Positions 1 to 10,363 of a stretch of DNA of 64,000 nucleotides are shown here, in pieces. The stretch is taken from positions 8,019,009-8,083,008 of the forward strand of contig JBBMOA010000002.1 of NCBI GenBank assembly GCA_037954235.1. The letters are read 5' to 3'. The notes under the pieces were generated by a model. That model saw only the letters and a list, made by a program, of their open reading frames with translations, was not told the DNA's origin and did not search any database. Every line of letters starts with the position of its first letter. The first letter of the stretch is position 1. A program made the translations under genes and the position numbers. Source of the stretch: Aulostomus chinensis. Taxonomy: Eukaryota > Chordata > Actinopteri > Syngnathiformes > Aulostomidae.

Positions 1-2575
1 GGCACTTTTTTTTTAGCACACGGATGTTTGGGGGATGTGCACCTCAGCTGCTTTGAGAATACATCTGAAATTCTGGGACTTGTTCTGTTGTGTTTTGTTT
101 TTGTTTTTTAAACACACACACACACATAAACACACTCATACACACACACACACAAAATTGTTGTACATTTGACCATGATCACGTTGTTGCCTCATTGGGG
201 ATTTATTCTCAGGTAAACCCCTCTGGTAAGAATTTCCAAGCATAGCTGCCCTCAGATCAATTGATCCAGGAAGGCAGAAACTATTTGTGGAAGCGCTGCT
301 TCCCACAGTCATTGCTTTTAGCAGCAGAGCTCTAATTAACATAGCTCGATATTCAGTGTTACTTTAGCCATGATAAACAACAATAGCTTTATCTCACACA
401 CTCCTTTCCTTTAATTGAATCAACAGAGAGATTGACATTTTTTTGTTCTTGCTGAACAGGACGTTCGATTTCTCCCCAGGTCAGATGGAATAAAGCCTCG
501 GGGACCAAGGTGGCAGAATGACCTTGATGAATGGTGCAATGAGATGACCTTGAGTCAGGAAGCAGGCCCAAGCAGGGAGGGGAAACACTCAGGTTGAGGT
601 GCCTGTGAAGCCTTCCCTGGAGACTTATAGTTAGGATGCATCAGTATGTGATTATTATTGGTAGCAGTTTTGATTAACATCCTTGTGGAACAATCTCACA
701 GGGACTCTCTGGACACCCGTGAGCTCCAGAAGGTGATATGACCCCCAATCATGTTTCCCATATGACTGAGAATTATGTGTCACTTTTCTGAGATATGATG
801 ATGTTTTTCAGGTGTGCCCAACCTATGCTTAAGGTCTAATTAGGTTTAGGCCCACTAACCTTTGTTAGGTGTTGTAACAGGTTCTGAGTGGACACGTGGA
901 ACCAGCAGCTGCAGGATTGTGGCAGCTGGATCCACCCCTCATGCTTTTTCAGTCTTGAATCTTTTCTTTCTTGCCCTTGTAGTCATGCACAAAAGCATGA
1001 TTTGAAAATGCACTTCAATCAACTAAAAGTTTGGTTTGCAAATAATGCAAAATCACCACCAGCAAACTAAAACATAATGCTGAAGAAACAAATACAGCCT
1101 GCCTTGTGAGAATGACAAAATCACATTTGTACAAAAATATATCCTTTGAATACAAGAGAACAGGGCATAAAGAAAAAAAAATCACGTGACTTTTGACACA
1201 AATATCCCACTGGATTTTCTCACGAATGTCTCGTAACTTCCCCTCAAAGGGAAGGTGAGTGCGCAGTCGTCCCAGTGGTGCCGGCTCCTCTTCTCCTCTC
1301 CGCCTGGTACACTTAAACAGCCTCTGTTAGCGCCTTCTCTTGTTGCGGAGGACGAATTACAACTGGCCCTCACCTCCTGTCGTCACGTGTTGACAGCTGA
1401 AGAAATAGGAGCACAGCTCAGGTTGACTCAGCTGGTCTTCTGGTCTTATTTCAGCACCTCTGAGGAAAATGTCACAGAAACTACCAACCAAAAGTTTAAC
1501 CAGAAAATGAATGTCTTGTGCTATTCATTTGAACTGAAGATCTCTTCTAAATAATTCTAAGAGGGCACAGTGGCTGAGCATCATGCTAAAGTCCCAAATT
1601 ATTGCTGTGGACAATTTTGCACAATTTCAGGTTTAATCTGCACATCTGGTGCTAAAACATTTTTAAATTCTTCTAAACTGCTGGAGTCACAAAGCTGTCG
1701 TGTTTTTCCCAAGTTGATCTTTAAGCTGCTATCGGAAATTTTGAGTAAAACTAAGCACCTCTCATAATTTAAAGTTGATTTTTATGTTGAGTCCAACTTT
1801 AAAAAATGACAGCAATTCACAATACAATACAACAATGCGTAGTTACTTTTAAAATGCCAATATGTCCAAAATTATATATATCTACAAATCTTAATGTTGT
1901 GGTTAAAGTATTTTGATGTCTTTGTGTCTTTGCCTCCTCCATCCGACAGTTTTAGCTTTTCAGAGGCCCTCTCTTCCTGTCAGAATTGCTGGAATTCTTT
2001 ACATCTTCTGAAAAACCGCAGTGGGATTACTTTGAGCTGTTTGCATACTCCACAATACAGGGAATTTCAATCCCACATTTCTCTGAGATCCAACCTACAA
2101 TTAGTGGAGTGTTTGGTTGCAGAAAGTGGGAAGAGGAGCACCATTTAAACAACACGCATGGACAGCCATTGATGTAGAAGCCCAAATTATCTTGAATGCA
2201 TCCACTGCTAAAATTACAAAGCTTTATTTCAGGACTGATGCCACAACAACCTGCTTTTCTCATACTTACGGCTTGAAATCTGGGAACCCTATTTATTACC
2301 ACTATGCATGGGAATGTTTGGTTAAGGAACAAATGCATTTAGAACTCTCTATATTCTTATGTGAATCGCTGGCAAATGACCCCATCTGTTACGTAGGAAT
2401 ATGAGGGGCATCAGTAACGTGCTCAGGCTAGCAGCCACAAGACAGTGGAGATGCTTTAGGATGTCAGACTCCCTGGTTTTTTAAACTCCAATCACAGTCT
2501 AAACATTATTTGTGTTCCACTGCTGTTTCCCTCCATAGAGGCCAAACATGCAGCCACTTATTACAATATATGTAT
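1..2575. other. non-coding stretch, nothing recognised
   Basis: AT-rich, high-complexity sequence with no supportable exon. Open frames of 60-103 codons occur on both strands, overlap one another and show no recognisable domain. The only repeat seen is a short CA array near the left edge. The stretch around 1250-1390 is somewhat richer in GC, but neither strand translates to anything recognised. Confidence 0.7.
111..154. repeat. interrupted (CA)n microsatellite
   Basis: CA dinucleotides with AT-containing interruptions. The minus strand gives Val-Cys codons here, which explains the Val/Cys end of a short open frame. Confidence 0.95.
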
Positions 2576-2596
2576 GCTCACTCTCTCTCTCTCTCG

Positions 2597-2640
<44 letters not shown>
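2576..2640. repeat. compound (CT)n(CA)n microsatellite
   Basis: About nine CT units followed by about nineteen CA units. Three overlapping open frames cross this tract and owe their Leu/Ser and Thr/His runs to it. Confidence 0.97.
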
Positions 2641-4587
2641 AATGGTCTTGTGGAATCTTTTATTGATTGGGCTGCAGGACACAGGGAGGACACAGCAGTT
2701 AGAAAAATACTTGCCAGAACAATTTCCTAGACAGCTGGTCCAATGCATCCTAACCAGTCGGCTGTCTAAACTTTTTGGGAAAAGAACTTCTTGAAATGTG
2801 CAACACAGCAATCAAAAGTAAAGTTTGCATGAAAAGGAGACTCAAAGACCATAAAGGAGATGGCAGGTTTAAGATGGAGCGCCACACCTTTGCTACGTGT
2901 TGATGAATTACTCGCCTCCAATCCTCTCCCAGCGAGATTAAATGGTCATTCACAATAACAACATCAATGGCCGTTAAGCAAGACCAGTGATTGGGTCTGG
3001 CGCAGCCCCTGCATCTGCTGCACTTGCATCTATCAAAACATTTCCCACCTGCATACAAACTGCGTAGAAGTCATCGCACCCTTCAGAGAATAATAACAGA
3101 CATTATGGACAAGACAGAGGGAGCCTTCAAAGTGATATTATCAGCAGATTCAATGTATGACTTAAAATGTAGCCGTTCATGTCATGAATAAATATTACAA
3201 ATGACTCACCGCGATTTTATACTTCTGGGACGACCGGGGAGAGTTTTCGTCCCACTGACTTGAATGGAAAAGCTCTTAACAAACATAAAACAATTCAAAT
3301 TGAAAGTTGTATGCACACTAAATGAAAATGAAAATAAATAATGTATACTGTGCGCAATTACCTACGAATGTGTGCACAAACAAAAAATGTACAATGATGC
3401 ACCTGTTAATGACTCCTTTTCAGTGTTAATCTGCACCCCCACCCCCCCACCCCCCAAACTCGATGAAATCCATGAGAGCAACATTTTACTCTGCCTTTGG
3501 GCTCGCCACATGTTTGGAGCCTAAGACACCAAGGACACAATTTAATTAAGCGAGGCTTCAAACACAATCTAAACAAACAGAGAAGCCACAAACAAACAGC
3601 GAGTCCAATTACAGCGATGTTTATATGCAGGGCAAAGCAGCATTGGGCTACCACAAGAGTGGGAGGGAAAGGGAGGAGGAGGAGGAAGGGGGTTGGCTGC
3701 TTTGATCCATGTTTGGAGGCCTCAACACTTAAGCTGATGCTTAGTTCAACAGGGGGCCAGAGAAGACACAGTCCTGTTAGTAATCAAAGGGCTTCTTTCA
3801 GTGCAACCAAAGAGTTATAGTCAAAAATAGAATCCTCGGGCTGCTGTCTGGTTGTAGAGGGGCAAGAAAATCAATCAAGATTATGAAACTGTTATGTAAC
3901 AATCACATCAAATACAGGCGGGGTAGTTTTCCTGCCCCTGGTCTTAAAGGGTTAACCCCAAATACTTAACTCCTATAGATACACCTGGTCATGGCCTCAT
4001 GGAATTACCTTTATCTGTAACACTGAAGTGGATCTGCTGATAATGTCCATAACAAGCGATGGAGACTATTGATCATGCTGATTGGATGGCAGGGCTGTCA
4101 GCCACTCCTCTGAGCCATGTTCTCTCCAGTTGTATTGTGCAAGCATCAGTACGCGCACAAAGGCATAACAAAGGCTTTCCCGAGGAGGGTGCAGATGTGA
4201 TATGAGAGTGCAACGTTTCTAATAAATGAAACAATACCAGCCAGCTCTCAGGATGATATCGGGTTATTTCAGTGCCAGAGGCCATGTGAAACTGTGCCAT
4301 TAGTCTGCAGCAGTGCAAATGAGCAGCATAAATGAAAACTGCCCCGAGCCACATCCATCCAGAGCATCGACCCAAACATGAATTCATGCATCTGACAATC
4401 AGACTTCATGTAAAGTGGGCCTGCTTCTTTAAATACAAAGTATTCACTCGTGTGTTCTCCTCTAATATGTAGGCTAAGTGTGTGTACTGGCATTTTGAAT
4501 TTCAGATGAGCCACAGATAATGAATATTTTTTCAGCAAACTCATTTAAATCATGCTGCTTGTAGAGTTCAGTGTGTGTATCGAGGTT

Positions 4588-4588
<1 letters not shown>
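2641..4588. other. non-coding stretch, possible conserved element but unproven
   Basis: No exon or transposon recognised. Parts such as 2880-3110, 3530-3630 and 4010-4390 are high in complexity, low in simple repeats and rich in AT-core motifs, which is how many vertebrate conserved non-coding elements look. This is an impression from composition only. A C-rich run lies at about 3434-3456 and a GGA-rich purine run at about 3660-3690. Confidence 0.5.
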
Positions 4589-4635
<47 letters not shown>

Positions 4636-4793
4636 AGAGTGTTAGCCTATCTTTGGCCTCATTAAGAGTGAGTTGATGGGTTGGCAAGGTTAATAGAGAT
4701 TCATAATCAAAGCACAGCTGCAACCCCCATGCTTTTATAGACCCGTATAGTGTGTCTGTGTGTGTGCGCGTGCATGCGTGTGTGTGTGTGTGT
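4589..4793. repeat. two (TG)n microsatellites
   Basis: A nearly pure GT array fills 4589-4633, and a more interrupted TG array with GCGTGCATGCG islands fills about 4750-4793. The 115 bases between them are unremarkable. Confidence 0.95.
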
Positions 4794-5138
4794 AAAACAC
4801 TCAGGTTTTCTTTTACACTTGTTTTTACGTGTTCCTTCCTTTAACACAGTATTCGTGCAGCTCTGCTTGTGCTCTGTAATCTGGTTTACAGGAAGCACAC
4901 CATAGCCAAACATGGTCAATTTCCCCTCCAGGTCCTATCGCTAGCCTGGGACCTAATCCTTAGTTATGATTCACATGATGGGCCTTCCAGTCGGGGCCCA
5001 CTAATAAGTCAAATAAATCACAGTGTAAAGCCGAGGCTGGCTTGGTTGAAGCCCAGCACGGTCGACTATTTTCCTCCTCTGAAAGCAGAAATGTCCATGT
5101 TGTATGATTACTGATAAGGGCTGATGAAAAGCGCAGTT

Positions 5139-5188
5139 ACACACACGCAGACACACACACACACACGCAGACACACACACACACGCAG

Positions 5189-5218
<30 letters not shown>
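5139..5218. repeat. compound CA / CACGCAGA array
   Basis: A CA array broken three times by the same CGCAGA interruption, at about 5147, 5167 and 5184, so that a longer unit of roughly 17-20 bases is superimposed on the dinucleotide. The last 30 bases are pure CA. Confidence 0.95.
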
Positions 5219-5221
<3 letters not shown>

Positions 5222-5949
5222 TCTCAAAACAAACACATATGCATAAAGAGTGTTAATCTAAAGATGTCCGTGCTGTGAATACTGAGCGTGACAAAATACT
5301 GAAGGAACACAGGAGCAGTGGGGGTGGTTTGACACGAGCATGTTTGATGTCATAAATTTTACTCTCTTACATTTCTCACAGTAATGATCAAAAGAAACAT
5401 TTTAAAACTGAGAGTAAAAGAAAAATCTTCACTTTCCAGTCATTCCTGGTCTTTCATAGCATTGCTCTCAGCAAATCAATTTTTGCATCATGACGCTGAG
5501 AGTCACCTTGAGGTGGATTTGTGGTATCATGTTCTATGAGATCACACAGATGAGAAAGGAAACAAGATTATAAACCCTGGTCTGATATGGGATTATCACA
5601 GCTTTCTAGAAATCAAGCCATGTCCGTGGATTAGATCTCACACCAGAGATTAATCCAGGACAATCTTCTATGATTTGATTTTGAACAACGGGATTATTTC
5701 TTTGACATATGTTTCCACATTATAAGTACATTTAAAACGATTAACATAACACAGACTCAGTCTCCCCATCATTCTGATGAGTCTATGGGGGTTCAAGGCC
5801 AGTCAGTCCCAACTTGTTTCCATGAAGAAGAATGGAAGTCATTCCAGCCAGCAGCAGACGTTAGTCTCATGCCTCTCCATTAGTCACCAGTTAAGAAGGA
5901 TGGAGGATGAAAAAACTGAAATACACATGTCAGATTTAGAGGTCTAGGA
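5219..5949. other. non-coding stretch, nothing recognised
   Basis: High-complexity sequence with no domain-bearing open frame and no repeat identified on either strand. Confidence 0.6.
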
Positions 5950-5956
5950 TTTAATG

Positions 5957-6229
5957 GGGGGCAGCACGGTGGTGCGGTGGTCAGCACTGTCGCCTCACAG
6001 CAAGAAGGTTACGGGTTGGAGCCCCGGCTCCATCAGGGATCTTTCTGTGTGGAGTCTGCATGTTCTCCCTGTTCCTGTGTGGGTTCTCTCTGGTCTATAT
6101 GTGTTGGCCCTGAGATGGACTGGTGACCTGTCCAGGGTGAACCCTGCCTCTCGCCTGAACACTGCTGGGATAGGCTCCAGCCCCCCTGCGACCCTTAATG
6201 TGTAGGAATAAGCGGAAGATGACGATGGA

Positions 6230-6234
<5 letters not shown>
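5957..6234 (+). mobile_element. V-SINE-like (DANA-type) SINE, internally deleted copy
   Basis: tRNA-derived retroposon, mobilised in trans by a LINE. The head has an A-box-like motif (TGGTGCGGTGG, 5970-5980, one change from consensus) and a B-box-like motif near 6014. The conserved core typical of V-SINEs follows (TTTCTGTGTGGAGTCTGCAT, about 6041-6060), then the family tail ending in a GGAT-type repeat. Compared with the complete copy at 41103-41468, about 100 bases are missing between the core and the tail: the segment containing TCCAAAGACATG and the AATTGACCGTAGG block. The heptamer TTTAATG occurs at 5950-5956 and again at 6283-6289, beyond the TA array, and may be a short target-site duplication. 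Confidence 0.88.
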
Positions 6235-6267
<33 letters not shown>

Positions 6268-6278
6268 CATATATATAT
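6232..6278. repeat. (TA)n microsatellite at the SINE tail
   Basis: About 23 TA units with two TG interruptions, starting directly from the GGATGGATAT end of the SINE. Its position inside the candidate TTTAATG duplication suggests it expanded from the SINE tail. Confidence 0.95.
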
Positions 6279-6289
6279 TTCTTTTAATG

Positions 6290-6947
6290 AAACATCAATA
6301 AGTACTAAAACTGGGCTCCCAGCGGAGCAGACAGAGACCTGCCTGTGGGAAGCACTGACAGTGAATCTGATGTTGAGATTGCAGTAGCAAGAACTTTTCT
6401 GTTTCGGACTGAGCTGAGTACCAGGATACTGTGCTTTACAGTATGTTTTAAATTACTTCAGCCTGGCTGGGAGCTGTGGAAGCCCATAGGGGACCTGTTA
6501 AAGGAGGAGAATCAAGATGTAGTTCCACACCAGCATTACTGTACATTTCACCACACTGTCTTTGTTAAGGTGATCTATGTCACTTAAAGTATGCAGTCTG
6601 TTTGATTTACATTTCACTCTACTCTGTGGGGGTCAAAATTTAAATGAACATGCAGTTTTCCAAAAAATTTTAAGTAAAAATGACAATGGCATTTGATATT
6701 ATAAGTACTTACCTGCTCTTAAGTGTAAGGGGGGAATAAATGGAATAAAATGGTTATTTAAATCGTATAATTAAATAGAGGAAATGAACTTGGATCATTT
6801 TATCAAGTGGAGAGAAGCTGAGGAACCAGGAAACACCAAGCAGGCTCTTGTTCAAACGCTTTATTTTTGATGGAGAAGTAAAGCCTCTTCTAAACACTGT
6901 GTCCACAGTCTCAAGGCACTGTGTAGGCATCAGAAGGCCATGTGGTT
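6290..6947. other. non-coding stretch, nothing recognised
   Basis: No exon, repeat or RNA gene recognised. An 80-codon frame at 6345-6587 has no known domain. Confidence 0.6.
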
Positions 6948-7733
6948 ACGCAATGCATTGTGGGTTGCAAGCACTATTTTTTGGGGCAACTTTTGCTTGT
7001 TTACATCGGTGGGAGAGTGGGGGAGATAGCGAGAGAAGAAAACCTAAGAAAAATAGAGCGCTAAGGAGAAGTCTGTTGGACCGTCTCGAGACAAGCTGGA
7101 GTCTGGTCCAGAGGCTCAGAACTAAGAAAAAATTTTAAAAATTGATGGAGTTGATCCTTACGAGACTTGAGTCAGGATTTAAAGGACCTGCCATCATTGT
7201 CTGAAGCAGAGCTAGTCCTCTATCTCGTCAACCTGCTATACCAGTGACGAATTTAGCAATGCCAGGTCCTTAAGGGCTCATGGTCAAACAAACTTTGGGT
7301 GGGTGCAGGGCCGCCAAATTTTCCGCCTGAAATAAAAGTCACTTCAGAGGTATGTAAACTTTGTGTTGACGCCAACATTGGCGAGACATTGAACTGCAAA
7401 ATACAACAGTTACGTTAACCGTTAAAGTAGGTTAGGGTATGTTCAACAGTTGTCAAAAAGTTGTTTGTTTATTTATTTCATTTGTTATATACAAGCCATT
7501 CGGTGCCTCTTTGTCAGCTTAGAGATCCGAGGTCCTTGGTTTTGTTTCCAAGTTGGAAAAGATAAAAACCTCAGGCCAATCGGGAGACCGTTTGTGGCAG
7601 TGTACGACACAGCAAGTCTGTACCATTTTAGATCGCAAACAAACGACAAGAACAACAACAAAAAAAAGCAGTGCAGCGTCGCGTGATGTAAACAGACTTT
7701 CCTGCTTGCCCGTTGAACCTACAATGCTTTACG
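6948..7733. mobile_element. possible decayed DNA transposon bounded by inverted arms
   Basis: A left arm at about 6948-7011 (ACGCAATGCATTGTGGGTTG, then TGTTTACATC) recurs in inverted form at about 7681-7733, where the reverse complement reads ACGTAAAGCATTGTAGGTTC and then TGTTTACATC. Shared order and spacing of two blocks argue for real inverted repeats. Between them, the plus frame from about 7178 reads DLKDLPSLSEAELVLYLVNL before two stops, which looks like a decayed coding segment, but I do not recognise the family. True ends and target duplication were not found. The superfamily is unassigned. Confidence 0.4.
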
Positions 7734-9025
7734 TTTTTGCACTTGCACTACGTCACCCTTTCGAGCCCTATAAAACCATGGAGGAGGGGGCCCTAAGTGC
7801 TCCTGTTCTCGAGGGGAGCAGGTTTAGGGTCGTGGAGAGTCAAGCTGCCCCATATCTGCCCCACTGCTGCCTGTCACTGTCTTCGCAGGCCAAGGGTCTT
7901 TCAAGGCAGGTAGCTTGCCACAAGAGCCTCAAGTCCTTTCGCCAGGCTGCTTGCTGTCTTGAAATGCTGTTATTGGCATTGAGAGATTGTGTTGAAATTT
8001 CTACAATTTTCTTTTTTCAAAATAAGCATTGAAATGACAAAACTGGACTTCAAGGCAATAAAATATTGAGTACGGAGTAGATTTGAGCTTGATAAATTAG
8101 GGAAAAATCTCCATTGCAGTGGTGTAAACTGCACAGAAATAAAGGATGACACGCTGGTCAGAAGACATCCAACACGGTCCGGGATGATGAATTATTTTCT
8201 TAAATGTTTCAGATGGTCGTACTTTATATTTTGCCGTGTAATGTACTTCTTGTATACAATGTACTTTGGTCGAATTATGTATGCGTATATGCGGTTTTAG
8301 TCAACACCCTGACAGCCAATCAGAAAAGTACTGACCATGGTATCGTACAATAAGGGCAGCAGAAACAAATCCATTTGATATGATTCAAACACTTGACAGG
8401 GTGACATGTTACAACATGTTACAACATGTTACAACAAACTTCTAACTTGTACTTCTCATTACCTGCCGTGAGTGTTGCAACTTTCGAGGTTAACCAAAAC
8501 AAACAAAACAAAAACAAGCAAACAACAACAGTATGGCAAACTAGATGAACATAAATTGATAGACCGTAATCACAGGAGGCCGCTATTAGCAAGCATGATT
8601 TGTAGGGTGAATCTTTCTTCAGTAGCAGGATGCATTCTTTAATCCATTTTTAATTTATAAGCCATTTTATTGTCCTTTGTAAAGTGATTTAAGCCTAATA
8701 AAGAGACTGATTAAAGCACTAAAGCCTTGCTCTTGTTAACCTTTGCAAGTAAGCGTATTAACCAGCTTGAATTATGTGTAAAGAATGTTTCATTTAACTT
8801 GCTCCAAAGAGGTGTAATTCTGCTCATATTGATTATGTGCCATAACAACACATCTAAGCAGCCCATTTATTAAAAGCATACACAGTTGTGGTCGTAGACA
8901 GATGTCTGCTTCATGTCCTTGGATGACCTGAGACGTCTGCGTTCCTGCTCTTCTGTCTTGCTTCGACTGCAGCAGCAGCTATGTTACTTTTAGGGTGAAT
9001 CATATATTCACATCCCTCAGACCTG
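7734..9025. other. non-coding stretch with small simple repeats
   Basis: Holds a three-copy decamer repeat (8404-8433) and an A/C-rich simple tract (about 8494-8531). A 159-codon plus frame (7553-8032) runs from the preceding inverted-arm region into this stretch; it has no recognisable domain and is not supported as a gene. Confidence 0.6.
8404..8433. repeat. three tandem decamers
   Basis: ACATGTTACA repeated three times without error. Short and otherwise unexplained. Confidence 0.95.
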
Positions 9026-9485
9026 TTAAAGGTCCTATTATTTTGTGGGACGTTCGTAGCTCAAGACCTCCCCATGTTTGATTTGTCATTTCAGTCTTCA
9101 ATTAAAGTCAAAGTCAACTTTATTGTCAAATATACTATATGTGCATGACATGCAGCATGGATGAAATTTCAGTCCACTCGGACCCACGGGGCAAAAACAG
9201 GCAGGAATCGTATAAAAAAATAAACAGACAACATCTGAAGTAAACATTCAATGTTTGACATGCAAGGCACTGATGGAATTTCCTGACGTACTGCGTTCTA
9301 GTGCAAATAGTGCATAGTAGGAAATAAGTAAATAGTGCAACAAGGGGGTGGGGTGTCAAAGTCTGAGAGGGGGGCAGAGACTGTTTGTGTGTGAGAGTGG
9401 GGTGGGGTGCAAGGGGAAGTGCAGGCAGAGTCCGTGCCGGGGAGCGGCGACATGATGTCAGCTCCTGAGGGGGATGCACAGGTGA

Positions 9486-9503
9486 GGGGGGGGGGGGGGG
9501 GGG
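9486..9503. repeat. poly(G) tract, 18 bases
   Basis: Uninterrupted G run inside the LINE 3' region. On the minus strand it adds a proline run to overlapping open frames. Confidence 0.95.
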
Positions 9504-9509
9504 CAGAGC

Positions 9510-9765
9510 AAGGATGGAGTTGAGCCTCTGGATCACCTGGTGGAAAAAGCTGTCCTTGAGCCTCCTGGTTTTTGCCCCTGAACTTCGCAATCTCCTCCCT
9601 GATGGGTGGGGTCACCCGCAATCCTGATGGCTTTGTGGGTGAGGCGGGTGTTGTAGATGTCCAGGAGGGGAGTGAGCGAGACACCAATGATCCTCTCAGC
9701 TCCCCTCACCATGCGCTGCAATCTTGCAGGTGCCATACCACGCGGTGATGCAGCTGGTCAATGTT
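9510..9765 (-). pseudogene. LINE ORF2 C-terminal fragment, frameshifted
   Basis: Minus-strand translation gives AERIIGVSLTPLLDIYNTRL, followed by a DPTHQG motif, and in a second frame LKDSFFHQVIQRLNSIL. This order, with a conserved DxYxxR-type block, a DPTH block and a RLKxSFFxQxxRLLNS-type block, is the tail downstream of the reverse transcriptase in fish CR1/L2/Rex1 LINE ORF2 proteins. The matches fall in different frames, so at least two frameshifts have occurred. The reverse transcriptase and endonuclease domains are absent. Confidence 0.8.
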
Positions 9766-9799
9766 GACGGCTTGAATTATTTTGATGTTGTTGTTATTT

Positions 9800-10023
9800 T
9801 TTAATCATGGTCAGTCAATCGGATCAATAACTCAAACTGAGGTTTGTTTAGGAAACTGCTGTCCGTGAAGCGCAGAGAGCACACGAGCGGCAAAGGCAAA
9901 AGAGTTACTCGCTCCCCCGAAAACAAAAAAATCTTCCCATTGCTGCCTTAATCCGTCTTCTTTAGGAAGTCCATGCAAAGATAAGAAGTGTTTGCACCCG
10001 AAGAAGCACTTTCTGTTAGCCAT
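9800..10023 (-). pseudogene. THAP zinc-finger gene fragment (transposon-derived)
   Basis: Starting at the ATG at 10023, the minus strand reads MANRKCFFGC, then LHGLPKEDGLRQQW. This fits a THAP domain: a C-X3-C pair (residues 6 and 10), the conserved Pro at 20 and the conserved Trp at 29. After a one-base frameshift the expected C-X2-H motif reads C-S-L-R, so the zinc-binding His has been replaced. It is followed by FTDSSFLNKPQF, matching the end of the domain in fish transposon THAP proteins. Broken frame and lost ligand mean no functional protein. In an intact element it would be the DNA-binding N-terminus of the transposase. A host THAP gene is unlikely, given the TTAA-bounded context and the decay. 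Confidence 0.72.
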
Positions 10024-10363
10024 TTTGACAACTACACCATAGCTCTGTAGTCTGCACCGTATACTAAAATGGCAGAGCGCGGTGGGCGGCAACACCACTG
10101 GGCACTGAGACCAGAGTCAGGTGAGTTACCGTGTATGGAGCTTCCCCTCAAGTTGGGATGTAACAAAATGCGACCTCTGAAGAAACTCTCCAAATCTGAG
10201 CGTTTTCAGCAGTGCAGAGCTGCCTGCAGCTTCCCCCAGGGACGACTTTAACACACGCCCACCTCATGATATGACACTTCCACGTCCTCTAGAACAAGTA
10301 TCCGACATTTTAAACATATTTATAAGTCTGAAAAGATGGAAAAGCATAATAGATCCCCTTTAA

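Larger units (their letters stand above)
9105..9770 (-). mobile_element. 5'-truncated CR1/L2-type LINE nested in the Kolobok-like element
   Basis: Only the 3' end of a non-LTR retrotransposon is present: the last part of ORF2 (9510-9765) followed by a 3' untranslated region. The minus strand ends in GACAATAAAGTTGACTTTGA, with a short TTGACT-type terminal repeat, as in fish LINEs of the CR1/L2/Rex1 group. Flanking sequences CTTCAATTA (9096-9104) and CTTGAATTA (9771-9779) agree at 8 of 9 bases and are a probable target-site duplication. Severe 5' truncation is usual for LINE copies. It cannot be active. Both flanks belong to the TTAA-bounded element, so the LINE arrived later. Confidence 0.85.
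9030..10359 (-). mobile_element. Kolobok-like DNA transposon remnant, TTAA-flanked, interrupted by a LINE
   Basis: TTAA stands at both ends (9026-9029 and 10360-10363). Directly inside the left TTAA the sequence is AGGTCCTATTAT. Inside the right one, read on the minus strand, it is AGGGGATCTATTAT. These are inverted repeats differing by a small gap and a few bases. The element carries a broken THAP-domain gene on the minus strand. TTAA target duplication plus a THAP transposase is the signature of the Kolobok superfamily; piggyBac also uses TTAA but has no THAP domain. Without the LINE at 9105-9770 only about 660 bases remain, so the catalytic part of the transposase has been deleted. Confidence 0.62.

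Noticed and set aside
7553..8032. 159-codon plus frame
   Set aside because: Crosses the right inverted arm of the possible transposon; no domain, no splice or promoter context.
8404..8433. Regular short repeats resembling a CRISPR array
   Set aside because: Direct tandem decamers without spacers in a vertebrate genome.
9135..9687. Pro-rich minus-strand frames of 129-151 codons
   Set aside because: They translate LINE ORF2 tail and 3' UTR, with the proline run from the G18 tract; not a separate gene.
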